This document shows positions 35,519-45,066 of a stretch of 64,000 nt of DNA, in pieces (the stretch's first letter is position 1; every line of letters begins with the position of its first letter). Made by a program: the position numbers and the translations under genes. The notes under the pieces are model-generated. The model did not search any database. It was not told the DNA's origin and saw only the letters and a program-made list of their open reading frames with translations. The stretch lies in contig JAEPNY010000001.1 in assembly GCA_017643165.1 (NCBI GenBank), positions 186,001-250,000 of the forward strand, written 5' to 3'. Origin of the DNA: Psychroserpens sp. Its GTDB lineage: Bacteria > Bacteroidota > Bacteroidia > Flavobacteriales > Flavobacteriaceae.

Positions 35519-36259
35519 TTGCGAATCCATATTTTAAATACGTGCATTGATAACTTTTCAATGCAAGAAACACTCAATAAAGTTGAAGATGGTATCAAGC
35601 AAAACCAACAAATTCACCATGTTGTTGTGAATGCAGGTAAGATTGTATCAATGCAAACTGATGACAAACTTCGAGAAAGTGTTAATGAAAGTGATATTAT
35701 TAACGCAGATGGTCAAGCGGTTGTTTGGGCGTCTAAACTATTAAATAAACCACTCAAGGAACGCGTAGCAGGAATTGATCTAATGATCAATTTAGTTGAG
35801 CTAGCGCATAAAAATAACTACAAAATATTTTTTCTTGGCGCGAAGGAGGAGGTCGTTAAAAAAGTAGTAGACCAATATGCTCAGACGTATTCTACCGACA
35901 TAATTGCCGGTTATCGAAACGGATATTTTGATAAGTCTGAAGAAAAAAAGATCGCACAACAAATCTCTGATAGTGGTGCTAATCTACTTTTTGTTGCGAT
36001 TAGTTCTCCAAAAAAGGAGATCTTCCTTTACGAAAACAAATCCACCTTAAAAGACGTCAATTTTATTATGGGAGTAGGTGGTAGTTTCGATGTAGTTTCG
36101 GGACTTGTTAAACGCGCGCCAATATGGATGCAAAATTCAGGTTTAGAATGGTTTTATCGTTTTATACAAGAACCGCAAAGAATGTGGAAGCGTTATTTAA
36201 TTGGCAATTCAAAATTCATTTACTTAGTACTGAAGGAAAAATTTAGCAGATCCGTTTAG
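35519..36259 (+). CDS. WecG/TagA/CpsF family glycosyltransferase
   Basis: The 246-residue GT26-type enzyme transfers N-acetylmannosamine(uronic acid) or a related sugar to a lipid-linked acceptor. It shows VVNAGKIV, INADGQAVVWASKLLNKPLKERVAGIDL and FFLGAKEEV, then GYRNGYF and IMGVGGSFDVVSG near the C-terminus, all typical of the family. With wecB and wecC present, UDP-ManNAcA is the likely donor. The start is a TTG at 35519, four bases after the upstream stop. A 67-base gap with a promoter motif follows. Confidence 0.92.
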   Translation: MRIHILNTCIDNFSMQETLNKVEDGIKQNQQIHHVVVNAGKIVSMQTDDKLRESVNESDIINADGQAVVWASKLLNKPLKERVAGIDLMINLVELAHKNNYKIFFLGAKEEVVKKVVDQYAQTYSTDIIAGYRNGYFDKSEEKKIAQQISDSGANLLFVAISSPKKEIFLYENKSTLKDVNFIMGVGGSFDVVSGLVKRAPIWMQNSGLEWFYRFIQEPQRMWKRYLIGNSKFIYLVLKEKFSRSV

Positions 36260-36299
36260 TATATACCCAATTTCACACAGTAAAGTTCGTATACTTTGT

Positions 36300-36307
36300 T
36301 ATTTTTG
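36300..36307 (+). promoter_or_regulatory. -7 promoter element before ugd
   Basis: TATTTTTG, an exact TAnnTTTG match, 19 bases upstream of the ugd ATG, in the only real gap (67 bases) between polysaccharide genes in this area. It may start an internal transcript for ugd-uxs-glycosylphosphotransferase. No well-spaced -33 TTTG. Confidence 0.4.
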
Positions 36308-36326
36308 TTTCTTAAATTAAAGATTA

Positions 36327-37640
36327 ATGAAAATAACCGTTGTAGGAACAGGCTATGTTGGTTTAGTTACAGGAACCTGTTTAGCAGAAACAGGTAACGA
36401 AGTCGTTTGCATTGATATCGACAAACGTAAAGTTGAACAGATGCAAAACGGTGAAATACCAATTTATGAACCGCACCTTGACGTAATATTTGAACGCAAT
36501 ATAAAAGCTGATCGACTTCGGTTTTCAACTTCTTTAGCAGAAGGAATCTCACATGGAGACATTATATTTTTAGCACTCCCAACTCCAGAAGATGAAGATG
36601 GTTCAGCAGACTTGTCTTATGTTCTAGACACAGCTAAAAATATTGGCAAACTCATTAAAGAGTATAAAGTTATCGTCGATAAGAGTACAGTTCCGGTAGG
36701 AACAGCCGATCAGGTAAGGACAATTATTTCTAATGAAACCAATGTAGAATTTGATGTTGTTTCTAACCCAGAATTCTTGCGAGAAGGTTTCGCAGTTGAT
36801 GATTTTCTAAAGCCAGAGCGCATTGTCATCGGTTCTAGTTCAAAACGTGCTAGTGCACTAATGCAAAAACTGTACAAGCCATTTGTAAGATCAGGAAATC
36901 CAATTATTGTAATGGATGAACGATCTGCAGAATTAACGAAGTACGCGGCTAATTCATTTTTAGCAACGAAGATTACCTTCATGAACGAAATCGCCAACTT
37001 TTGCGAGAAAGTTGGAGCCGATGTAGATAAAGTTCGGGTAGGCATGGGAACCGACTCTAGAATAGGTAAGCGCTTTTTATTTCCAGGTATAGGATATGGC
37101 GGTTCTTGTTTTCCAAAAGATGTTAAAGCATTGTATAAATCAGGATTAGATAATGCGTATAGTTTTCAGATTTTGAAATCTGTATTGGACGTTAATAATC
37201 AGCAAAGAACAATCTTGGTTCCTAAAATGAAAGACTATTTCAACGGTCAACTTCAAGGGAAAACTTTTGGTGTTTGGGGATTGGCTTTTAAACCCGAAAC
37301 AGATGATATTAGAGAAGCACCTGCACTCTATATCATCGATGAGCTATTGAACGAAAAAGCAAAGGTTAAAGTTTATGATCCTGAAGCCATGTCTAATGTG
37401 AAAAATAAATACAAAGACCAATTAGAATATACGTCGAATATGTATAATGCTATTAAAGAAGTTGATGCTTTGATAATCTGTACAGAATGGAGTATTTTTA
37501 GAACACCTGACTTTAATAAAGTCAAATCTAGAATGAAAACTCCCGTAATATTTGATGGTCGAAATCTATATGATGTAAATGATATGGAGAAGGAAGGATT
37601 CACCTATATTTCGATTGGTAGAGATAAAACAACTATATGA
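36327..37640 (+). CDS. ugd: UDP-glucose 6-dehydrogenase
   Basis: Oxidises UDP-glucose to UDP-glucuronate with two NAD. The 437-residue protein shows [15 protein letters not shown] at the N-terminus, [36 protein letters not shown], the catalytic loop [10 protein letters not shown] with C261, and [16 protein letters not shown]. The SFPKD-like loop and EFLREG set it apart from the WecC-type enzyme at 13.9 kb. It overlaps the next gene by four bases, whose product uses UDP-GlcA. Confidence 0.96.
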   Translation: MKITVVGTGYVGLVTGTCLAETGNEVVCIDIDKRKVEQMQNGEIPIYEPHLDVIFERNIKADRLRFSTSLAEGISHGDIIFLALPTPEDEDGSADLSYVLDTAKNIGKLIKEYKVIVDKSTVPVGTADQVRTIISNETNVEFDVVSNPEFLREGFAVDDFLKPERIVIGSSSKRASALMQKLYKPFVRSGNPIIVMDERSAELTKYAANSFLATKITFMNEIANFCEKVGADVDKVRVGMGTDSRIGKRFLFPGIGYGGSCFPKDVKALYKSGLDNAYSFQILKSVLDVNNQQRTILVPKMKDYFNGQLQGKTFGVWGLAFKPETDDIREAPALYIIDELLNEKAKVKVYDPEAMSNVKNKYKDQLEYTSNMYNAIKEVDALIICTEWSIFRTPDFNKVKSRMKTPVIFDGRNLYDVNDMEKEGFTYISIGRDKTTI

Positions 37641-38623
37641 AAAAGGTTCTTATAACAGGTGCTGCAGGGTTTTTAGGTTCGCATTTATGCGATCGTTTTA
37701 TAGCTGAAGGTTTTTATGTTATAGGAATGGATAATTTTATAACTGGTGATCCTCAAAATGTCGCACATTTACAATCAAACTCCAACTTTGAATTGGTTGA
37801 GCACGATGTTACGGAATACATTTCTATTGCTGGCGAATTAGATTATATTCTGCATTTTGCTTCACCAGCGAGTCCTATTGACTATTTGAAGATTCCTATT
37901 CAAACACTAAAAGTTGGGGCTTTAGGAACTCATAATCTTTTAGGATTAGCCAAAGCGAAGAAAGCACGCATTTTAATTGCCTCAACTTCCGAAGTATATG
38001 GTGATCCTTTAGTTCATCCACAAACCGAAGAATACTACGGAAACGTCAATACTATAGGGCCTCGTGGTGTTTATGATGAAGCTAAACGTTTTCAAGAATC
38101 AATTACCATGGCCTATCATAGATTTCATGGCCTCGAGACTAGAATAGTAAGGATCTTTAACACCTATGGACCAAGAATGCGATTAAATGACGGTAGAGTC
38201 ATACCAGCTTTTATCGGTCAAGCCTTAAGAGGAGAAAACTTAACGATATTTGGTGATGGTTCTCAAACGCGATCATTTTGTTATATAAATGATCAGGTGG
38301 AAGGAATTTATAAATTGCTGTTTAGTGATTATGCCTATCCTGTGAATATTGGAAACCCTGATGAAATTTCTATAAAAGATTTTGCTGATGAGATTATTAA
38401 ACTTACAGGAACTGATCAGAAAGTGATCTATCAGGACTTACCTGTAAATGATCCTATGCAAAGACAACCAGATATAACATTAGCTAAAAAACTATTAAAT
38501 TGGGAACCAAAAGTAGATCGGGCAGAAGGGATGAAAAAAACGTTCGAATATTTTAAGTCGCTTTCACAGGACGAATTATTTAAAACAGAACACAGAGATT
38601 TTTCTAAACACATAAAAAAATAA
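37637..38623 (+). CDS. uxs: UDP-glucuronate decarboxylase (UDP-xylose synthase)
   Basis: Extended SDR of 328 residues that decarboxylates UDP-GlcA to UDP-xylose. It has [15 protein letters not shown], the family-specific [37 protein letters not shown], and the catalytic Y146/K150 in YDEAKR. The [14 protein letters not shown] pair is typical of Uxs rather than UDP-glucose epimerases. Overlap with ugd implies coupled synthesis of UDP-xylose, which would be a component of the polymer. The next gene's start (TTG) lies two bases after its stop. Confidence 0.94.
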   Translation: MKKVLITGAAGFLGSHLCDRFIAEGFYVIGMDNFITGDPQNVAHLQSNSNFELVEHDVTEYISIAGELDYILHFASPASPIDYLKIPIQTLKVGALGTHNLLGLAKAKKARILIASTSEVYGDPLVHPQTEEYYGNVNTIGPRGVYDEAKRFQESITMAYHRFHGLETRIVRIFNTYGPRMRLNDGRVIPAFIGQALRGENLTIFGDGSQTRSFCYINDQVEGIYKLLFSDYAYPVNIGNPDEISIKDFADEIIKLTGTDQKVIYQDLPVNDPMQRQPDITLAKKLLNWEPKVDRAEGMKKTFEYFKSLSQDELFKTEHRDFSKHIKK

Positions 38624-38624
38624 A

Positions 38625-39983
38625 TTGAGTTTATTTAAACAAGGAAGATATTCGGGATACTTAAGGCCCATTTCATACTTAATCGATTTAAGTATTATCA
38701 ATGCATTTGCATTATTGTACTTTTTTCCTAATATCGATCCAGTAATTTTTATTTTATTTTCATCAATTTCATGGGTGACCTTATCTATATATTCCAAATT
38801 TTATGAGGTATATCGCTATACGAGTGAATTAAAGATATTCTCTTTGATTTTACCACAAATGGTGCTCTTTACTTTAATAATGTTTGCTTTATCTGGCTAT
38901 TACCATGATTTAAATATCCGACCCGTAACAATCATAAAATATATAGCGGCCATATTTTTATGCATAACGTTTCTGAAGTTTACTATATACTATTTACTAC
39001 AGAAATATCGAGTTTCGTTTGGAGGGAACTACCGAAAAACGGCAATCCTAGGTACCACTAGAAAAACGAGAGCATTGGAGAAGTTTTTTAATAACAATCC
39101 TGAATATGGTTATGTACATATTAAGACTTTCGATATAAAAGGGCCAAATGGCTCCAGCCTTGATGACTGTTTCAATGAAATCTTAAAAGAAACTATCGAT
39201 GAAATTTATTGTTCGATTTCAGAACTTACTAATGAACAAATAAATGAGATTGCTGATTTTGCAGATAACAATTTAAAAATTCTCAAGTTCCTTCCTGACA
39301 ATAAAGAGATCTATTCCAAGAAACTGAAATATGAGTATTACGACTATATTCCAATTTTATCTCTTAGGAATATACCCTTAGAAGATTCTTTTAATATGGT
39401 GGTGAAGCGTATCTTCGATATCGTATTTTCAAGTTTAGTAATCATTTTTATTCTGTCTTGGTTAACACCAATCATTGCTATCCTTATTAAACTTGAATCT
39501 AAAGGTCCAGTCTTTTTTAAACAATCTCGAAACGGATTTAATTATAAAGAATTTGATTGTTATAAATTTAGATCAATGACTCCAAATAAAGATGCGCATT
39601 TATATCAAGCCACCAGAGATGACCTTCGCATCACTAAAATTGGAAAATTCATTCGAAAGACTAGTATTGACGAATTACCGCAGTTTTTTAATGTACTTTT
39701 TGGCGATATGTCTGTTGTGGGACCTCGCCCACACATGGTAAGTCATACGAATATGTATGCAAAGAAGATTGATAAATTTATGGTAAGACATTTTGTTAAA
39801 CCTGGTATTACAGGATTAGCTCAAGTGAGTGGTTTTAGAGGTGAAATAGAAACAGATAAGGATATTATTGGACGCGTAAAATTTGATATTTTTTATATAG
39901 AGAATTGGTCGCTACTGTTAGACCTGAAAATTATAACTCAAACATTTGTTAATGCAGTTCGTGGCGAGGATAAAGCTTATTAA
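38625..39983 (+). CDS. polyprenyl glycosylphosphotransferase (initiating sugar transferase, WcaJ-like)
   Basis: Starts repeat-unit assembly by moving a sugar-1-phosphate to undecaprenyl phosphate. At 452 residues it has about four N-terminal membrane helices (to residue 130), a middle CoA-binding-like domain, one further helix near 265-285, and the conserved catalytic domain: KRIFDIVFS, FKQSRNG, YKFRSMTPN, TKIGKFIRKTSIDELPQFFNVL, GDMSVVGPRPH and KPGITGLAQVSGFRGE. The start is TTG at 38625. Its last 35 bases overlap the convergent GT4 gene on the minus strand. Confidence 0.94.
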   Translation: MSLFKQGRYSGYLRPISYLIDLSIINAFALLYFFPNIDPVIFILFSSISWVTLSIYSKFYEVYRYTSELKIFSLILPQMVLFTLIMFALSGYYHDLNIRPVTIIKYIAAIFLCITFLKFTIYYLLQKYRVSFGGNYRKTAILGTTRKTRALEKFFNNNPEYGYVHIKTFDIKGPNGSSLDDCFNEILKETIDEIYCSISELTNEQINEIADFADNNLKILKFLPDNKEIYSKKLKYEYYDYIPILSLRNIPLEDSFNMVVKRIFDIVFSSLVIIFILSWLTPIIAILIKLESKGPVFFKQSRNGFNYKEFDCYKFRSMTPNKDAHLYQATRDDLRITKIGKFIRKTSIDELPQFFNVLFGDMSVVGPRPHMVSHTNMYAKKIDKFMVRHFVKPGITGLAQVSGFRGEIETDKDIIGRVKFDIFYIENWSLLLDLKIITQTFVNAVRGEDKAY

Positions 39984-41133
39984 TGAGCTCGTTTAATTGA
40001 TTCTTTGAATTAAAATTTTCGATTGCTATTTTTTGAATTTTTCTTTTATAGTCTATTGATGTTGTGCTAGGTTTGATAGACGAAATTACCTCATTTAGAT
40101 GCTCATAATTTCCCGCAACTGCTGTCCACCCCAATTCATATGTTTTAACAATAGATTCGCCTTCTCCACCACCAAAATATAACAAGGGCAATCCTAATCG
40201 CGTATACTCAAATAGTTTAGACGGAACACTTCCGTAAATGCGATTTAGAAGCGGTATTAAAGCCAAATCATAGTTTAATAGCGTTTTATGCAACTCCTCT
40301 CTAACTAATTGTCCGTGATAATGGATTGGTAATTCTGGATGATTCTTAAGAAATGTTTCTATTAAGTGTTGTTCGGGACCAGAACCATAGATGTGAAGTT
40401 CAGCATTATCAAGCTTAATTTCCTGACACACTTTGAGTACGCCTTGTGCAATTCCCAGTAAACCAGCATAAACAATTTTTAATGGACGATCGATATTCAG
40501 GTCTCTTGGTTGAAGTGGTTTAAAATCTGGATAATTGCGATATAACAAAGTATCGTCATGATTGGATACAGCCTTAACATGAGCTAAAATTTCTTCACTT
40601 TGTCCTAGTACTATACTTGCGCGATTGTAGTTAAATCGCTCAATACGTTCCAGCAATTTATAGCTCGTATTTTTTTTAAAAGCGCCTAGCTCGAGACCTG
40701 CTTTAGGCCAAAGATCACTCACATTCAAAACTAGTCTGCGTTTCTTGCGTTTTAAGAACAACATGCATGTAAATGCCACTAACAATGGTGGTGACTGTAC
40801 AATCACTGTACTCGGAATTTTATTCCATAGAAAATACCAGATCAGACTAAAACTATATGAAAGCATAGCAACGAGACGAGACAATTTGTTTTTGGAATTA
40901 CTAGCATAGATCCATAAACGGGATATTTCTATGCCCTGCTCTGTTGAGGTATGCTTAAAAACACCTTTGTAATCTGCGAAGATTTTCCCCGTTGGATAAT
41001 TAGGCAAGGGTGTTAATACTCTAACATTTATAGAATTAAGCTGTAATTGATGTGCTAAATGATGTATACGATTTGATGCCGCTCCAATTTCTGGAGGGAA
41101 ATAGTTGGTAATTATCAAAACGTCTTTAGCCAT
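39949..41133 (-). CDS. glycosyltransferase family 4 (WbuB-like)
   Basis: The 394-residue GT-B enzyme has ITNYFPPEIGAASNRIHHLA at the N-terminus, NVSDLWPKAGLELGAF and VQSPPLL in the middle, and VYAGLLGIAQGVLKV plus LFEYTRLGLPLLYFGGGEGESIV at the C-terminus. NVSDLWP is typical of WbuB-type transferases. Donor sugar unknown. It lies on the minus strand with the CapK-like gene just upstream (four-base gap), forming a convergent two-gene unit at the right edge of the locus, and its 3' end overlaps the glycosylphosphotransferase gene by 35 bases. Confidence 0.92.
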   Translation of the reverse strand: MAKDVLIITNYFPPEIGAASNRIHHLAHQLQLNSINVRVLTPLPNYPTGKIFADYKGVFKHTSTEQGIEISRLWIYASNSKNKLSRLVAMLSYSFSLIWYFLWNKIPSTVIVQSPPLLVAFTCMLFLKRKKRRLVLNVSDLWPKAGLELGAFKKNTSYKLLERIERFNYNRASIVLGQSEEILAHVKAVSNHDDTLLYRNYPDFKPLQPRDLNIDRPLKIVYAGLLGIAQGVLKVCQEIKLDNAELHIYGSGPEQHLIETFLKNHPELPIHYHGQLVREELHKTLLNYDLALIPLLNRIYGSVPSKLFEYTRLGLPLLYFGGGEGESIVKTYELGWTAVAGNYEHLNEVISSIKPSTTSIDYKRKIQKIAIENFNSKNQLNELINKLYPRHELH

Positions 41134-41137
41134 AGTA

Positions 41138-42448
41138 TTAATTTACTTTCGAGCTAAACTGCTTAAGTTTGCCACGGTTTGATCGGTCCAACCTAGCGCA
41201 TCGCTCATAAGCAATTACTAAGCCACTTTCGAGATAGATTTCCACTTGTTGGGTAATATTATTCATTTGTGCTTTTGTAAGTTCACAATCACTTACATAT
41301 CTTATATGGAATTTCTCCTTTGTTTGTTGTTCAATTACAAATTCTTTTACATTTCCATCGTCTTCGATAATTCGCTTTGTTATGTAGTAAAATGTTAATC
41401 CAGCTGCTTTTTTCCCGCTAGGAAGAATCACTAGGTCATTGGTTCTACCTATTAATTTTTTTAAAATGGGCTGCTGTATTGTACTTGATTTAGACTTAAT
41501 GCCTATGTCACCAATATCATAACGAATAAACGGATGAGCTTTGTTATAGAGTGATGTAATAACAATTCTTCCTTCAGTACCGTCTGGAACTGGATTATTC
41601 TTTTCGTCTAGTATTTCTATGAATAAGGTTTCACTATTTAATTGCCATTCATTTTGTGGGTTTTCGAATGCAATCAGATCTAATTCAGAGGCGCCATATT
41701 CGTTAATAATTGGCACGCCAAATGCAGATTCCATTAGCTGTTTGTCTTGTTCAAATAACATTTCCGAAGTAACAACGCAAGCCTTTAGTGCTGGGCAAAT
41801 TTTATTTAATACGAGTTGTTTGCGATCTAAAAACTTAGCAAACTGTACAATAGAACTTGTATAACCATTGATATATACAAATGGGATACGATTAAAATAC
41901 TCTAAATGTTGTTCTAGTGCCTTATCGCTGAGATCAAAAACCGAAAAACGTAAACGGTTACTTAGTTTGTCTTTGAGGCGCTCTTTAAAATATCCCTTTT
42001 TATCTAAAGGGATACCATAGAAGCGGGCTTGTTTTGACGTATTAAAATCGATGTCGAACCATCCAAATCTATTCTGTATAACCGCCCAAGTCATTGCATG
42101 ACAGAATTTGTCTTTAGCAAAAATGAATGGATCGCCTGATGATCCGGAAGTCTTATTTATGTATGAATTACGTAATGTAAACCCTTCTGACAATCGTTTT
42201 TCTAATGGAATTTGTAGATCCTTTTTGGTCATAACAGGGATACTATTCCAATTCGATTCTATTGCGTTATTAAACAAAGATTTATAGAACGAATTGTGAC
42301 TTAAATGGTAACGAATGATCTCTGTTTTTTGTGCATTCAGAAAGGCTTCAAAAGCTGCTTCGCCCAATGCTTGAATTCGATTCAACTCTCGAATCGCTCT
42401 TTTGAGTGGATAACCATTAATTCTTAAAGAAAGATCGAAAAGGTTCAA
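41138..42448 (-). CDS. CapK/PaaK-like adenylate-forming enzyme
   Basis: The 436-residue protein belongs to the phenylacetate-CoA ligase/CapK group, which activates carboxylic acids as adenylates. Visible motifs are NKTSGSSGDPFIFAKD (ATP loop), YGASELDLIAFENP, and IRYDIGDIGIKSK. In polysaccharide loci these proteins probably add an acyl or amino-acid group, but the substrate is unknown. The start is a TTG at 42448; the nearby ATG on this strand lies in another frame and stops after two codons. It is four bases upstream of the GT4 gene. Confidence 0.85.
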   Translation of the reverse strand: MNLFDLSLRINGYPLKRAIRELNRIQALGEAAFEAFLNAQKTEIIRYHLSHNSFYKSLFNNAIESNWNSIPVMTKKDLQIPLEKRLSEGFTLRNSYINKTSGSSGDPFIFAKDKFCHAMTWAVIQNRFGWFDIDFNTSKQARFYGIPLDKKGYFKERLKDKLSNRLRFSVFDLSDKALEQHLEYFNRIPFVYINGYTSSIVQFAKFLDRKQLVLNKICPALKACVVTSEMLFEQDKQLMESAFGVPIINEYGASELDLIAFENPQNEWQLNSETLFIEILDEKNNPVPDGTEGRIVITSLYNKAHPFIRYDIGDIGIKSKSSTIQQPILKKLIGRTNDLVILPSGKKAAGLTFYYITKRIIEDDGNVKEFVIEQQTKEKFHIRYVSDCELTKAQMNNITQQVEIYLESGLVIAYERCARLDRSNRGKLKQFSSKVN

Positions 42449-42526
42449 AAGGTTATGGCATTTGTATTTCTTGTAAAGTAACTAAAAAAAGTCTGGTCTA
42501 GAAACTTCCTAAACCTTAAAAACGAC

Positions 42527-42534
42527 TATTTTTG
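42527..42534 (+). promoter_or_regulatory. -7 promoter element before purD
   Basis: TATTTTTG matches TAnnTTTG exactly, 18 bases ahead of the purD ATG, in the divergent gap between the CapK-like gene and purD. No clear -33 TTTG. Confidence 0.5.
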
Positions 42535-42552
42535 CGCATATAAATTAAAACT

Positions 42553-43824
42553 ATGACAATTCTTATTCTAGGTTCTGGTGGAAGAGAACATACATTTGCT
42601 TGGAAAGTTGCGCAAAGTCCACTCTGTGATAAACTAATTGTAGCACCAGGTAACTCTGGGACGGCTCAAATTGCGACCAATGTAAATATAAAAGTTACAG
42701 ATTTTGAGGCGATTAAGAATCTAGTGCTTGATAAGAATATTGATATGGTGGTTGTTGGACCTGAAGATCCTTTAGTACAAGGAATCCATGATTATTTTTT
42801 AAATAATGATAATCTGAGTCATATCCCTGTTATTGGTCCTCAAAAAGCGGCTGCCGAACTAGAAGGAAGTAAAGAGTTTGCAAAAACCTTTATGTCTAGA
42901 CATAATATACCAACTGCAGCTTATCAAAGTTTTGACAGTTCTAACTTGGAAGATGGGTATAAGTTTTTGGAAACGTTACGTCCACCTTATGTCTTAAAAG
43001 CTGATGGTCTTGCGGCCGGAAAAGGGGTTTTGATCATCAATGATATCCAGGAGGCCAAACAAGAGTTGAAGGAGATGCTAGTTGGTGCAAAATTTGGTGA
43101 CGCAAGTTCAAAGGTCGTAATAGAAGAATTTCTTGACGGAATTGAATTGAGCTGCTTTGTGATTACTGACGGCAAGAATTATAAAATCTTACCAACTGCG
43201 AAAGATTATAAACGTATCGGTGAAGGCGATACTGGATTAAATACTGGAGGAATGGGTGCAATTTCACCTGTACCGTTCGCCACATCGGAGTTTCTTCAAA
43301 AGATAGAAGAACGTATCGTTAAACCAACAGTTGAAGGCTTGGTTAAAGATAAATTGCCATATAAAGGCTTTATTTTTATTGGACTTATAAAAGTAGGTGA
43401 CGATCCAAAGGTAATTGAATACAATGTGAGAATGGGAGATCCTGAAACCGAAGTGGTTTTGCCGCGCTTAAAAAATGACCTTGTCGAAATTTTTAATGCT
43501 ACAGCAAATGAGCAGCTGGATACTATTGATATTGAAATTGACGATAGAGCTGCAACGACCGTAATGTTAGTTTCAGGTGGTTACCCAGAATCCTACGAAA
43601 AAGGCAAAGTCATAACAGGAATTGAACATATAGAAGGGTCAATTCCATTCCATGCTGGTGCAACAAATAAAGATGGTGAGGTTGTAACTTCAGGAGGACG
43701 CGTTATGGCAATTACTTCATATGGCGACACGTATGAAGATGCCATAAAAAAATCTTATCAAAATATAGATAAACTACATTTCGATAAGATGTATTTTCGA
43801 AAAGATATTGGATTTGACCTATAA
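42553..43824 (+). CDS. purD: phosphoribosylamine-glycine ligase
   Basis: Second step of purine synthesis: ATP-dependent joining of phosphoribosylamine and glycine to GAR. The 423-residue ATP-grasp protein has LGSGGREHTFAWK at the N-terminus, VVGPEDPL, PYVLKADGLAAGKGV, EEFLDGIELSCF, GLNTGGMGA and YNVRMGDPE. Length and all motifs are standard. It is read toward a convergent small gene whose 3' end overlaps purD by six bases. A promoter motif lies just upstream. Confidence 0.97.
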   Translation: MTILILGSGGREHTFAWKVAQSPLCDKLIVAPGNSGTAQIATNVNIKVTDFEAIKNLVLDKNIDMVVVGPEDPLVQGIHDYFLNNDNLSHIPVIGPQKAAAELEGSKEFAKTFMSRHNIPTAAYQSFDSSNLEDGYKFLETLRPPYVLKADGLAAGKGVLIINDIQEAKQELKEMLVGAKFGDASSKVVIEEFLDGIELSCFVITDGKNYKILPTAKDYKRIGEGDTGLNTGGMGAISPVPFATSEFLQKIEERIVKPTVEGLVKDKLPYKGFIFIGLIKVGDDPKVIEYNVRMGDPETEVVLPRLKNDLVEIFNATANEQLDTIDIEIDDRAATTVMLVSGGYPESYEKGKVITGIEHIEGSIPFHAGATNKDGEVVTSGGRVMAITSYGDTYEDAIKKSYQNIDKLHFDKMYFRKDIGFDL

Positions 43825-44046
43825 ATAAGAATGTGAAGATATACTCTTATCTTCCTCATTGTTATCATTAAACTTTTTAAGTTGTCCCATCCAGTATACC
43901 ATTGCTATAATTCCTATAATCGAAAATATCCAAGTCACTGCATTAGCAGCCCACCAGTTGTCTAATTCTAATGCTCTTAGCCAATCAAAAGGCGCAAATA
44001 AAACATTTACGAATAAGTCTTCTATAGCGTAAAAAAAGTCTTTCAT
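43819..44046 (-). CDS. small membrane protein, DUF6341-like
   Basis: The 75-residue protein has one strong membrane helix (about residues 34-54, VTWIFSIIGIIAMVYWMGQL) after an aromatic, weakly hydrophobic N-terminal stretch (LFAPFDWLRALELDNWW), and a hydrophilic Asp/Glu/Ser tail. I recall such a protein between purD and the next genes in flavobacteria (DUF6341, from memory). Function unknown. It is convergent with purD (six-base overlap) and divergent from the DUF6427-like gene. Confidence 0.75.
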   Translation of the reverse strand: MKDFFYAIEDLFVNVLFAPFDWLRALELDNWWAANAVTWIFSIIGIIAMVYWMGQLKKFNDNNEEDKSISSHSYL

Positions 44047-44108
44047 TAAATTTATATTTTTTAGAAACTCATTATGAGCTTCAAGGGTATAATCATATAT
44101 TTACGAAG

Positions 44109-44116
44109 CAAAATTA
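44109..44116 (-). promoter_or_regulatory. -7 promoter element for the small membrane protein
   Basis: On the minus strand it reads TAATTTTG, an exact TAnnTTTG match, 62 bases upstream of the start at 44046 in the divergent gap. No clear -33 TTTG. Confidence 0.4.
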
Positions 44117-44142
44117 CATATTTTTCTACTTAAAACACCTTA

Positions 44143-45066
44143 ATGATTTCAAAATTTTTTAGCCAATCAAAACCCATACAATATGTCACAATGTCTATTG
44201 TGTTATTGTTAGTATTTGTGTTGGTTAAACTTAAGGCCTTTTCATCCGAATTTGAAATCATTGTAATTGCTGAACAGTTTGGTTTATTTTTAATGGTGTT
44301 ACTTTCATTGTTCATTTTTGATTTTTTTGTCACGCGTAACAGCCTCACAAAAAAAAATAGTTATGGGCTTTATGTATTTGTACTTTGTTTTGCCATTTTC
44401 CCACAAACAATTTTACATTCAGAGGTGCTATGGGCTAATTTCTTTGTTTTATTGGCACTAAGACGATTAATCAGTTTGAGGTCGCATAAGCATATCAAAA
44501 AGAAACTCTTTGACGCCGCGTTTTGGATTGCTTTGGCTTCATTATTCTATTTCTGGGCAATTGTTTTTTTTATTTTGGTTTATGTTGCCTTGCTGGTTTA
44601 CAGAATTACAGATCCAAAAAATTATGTTATACCCATTGTTGGAGTTGTAACATTAGCTATTATGATTGTTTCGTATTTAATTATCAAAGACATTGAATTT
44701 GTTTCCTACGCTAGCGATCTTATAGATTTTAGTTTAGATTTTAGTTTACTAAATACGAGACCATTTATAATTGGAACAACCATTTTGCTTTCTTTAGGTA
44801 TTTGGTCCTTGTTCTTTTTTGTGAAGAATTTGAGGTCCCAGATGAAAAGTTATAGACCGTCTTTCTCACTTATTTTAGTAGTTCTGCTTTTAGGGTTTTC
44901 AATTCTTGTTTTAGCACCTGATAAAAATGGAAGTGAATTGATATTTTTATTCGCACCATTAGCCATTATTATTGCTAATTATATAGAAGTAATTTCTGAA
45001 ATATGGTTTAAAGAAAGCCTGCTTTGGATTTTATTTTTGACGCCTATTGCGATTTCATTGTTGTAA
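44143..45066 (+). CDS. multi-spanning membrane protein, DUF6427-like
   Basis: The 307-residue protein has about nine membrane helices, short loops and a hydrophobic C-terminus; no signal peptide or enzymatic motif is recognised. The family (DUF6427, from memory) is common in flavobacteria next to purD and upp. The N-terminal MISKFFSQSKPIQYV and loop segments NTRPFIIG and APDKNGSEL are notable conserved-looking stretches. Its 3' end overlaps the convergent upp gene by 12 bases, so no independent terminator fits between them. Confidence 0.75.
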   Translation: MISKFFSQSKPIQYVTMSIVLLLVFVLVKLKAFSSEFEIIVIAEQFGLFLMVLLSLFIFDFFVTRNSLTKKNSYGLYVFVLCFAIFPQTILHSEVLWANFFVLLALRRLISLRSHKHIKKKLFDAAFWIALASLFYFWAIVFFILVYVALLVYRITDPKNYVIPIVGVVTLAIMIVSYLIIKDIEFVSYASDLIDFSLDFSLLNTRPFIIGTTILLSLGIWSLFFFVKNLRSQMKSYRPSFSLILVVLLLGFSILVLAPDKNGSELIFLFAPLAIIIANYIEVISEIWFKESLLWILFLTPIAISLL

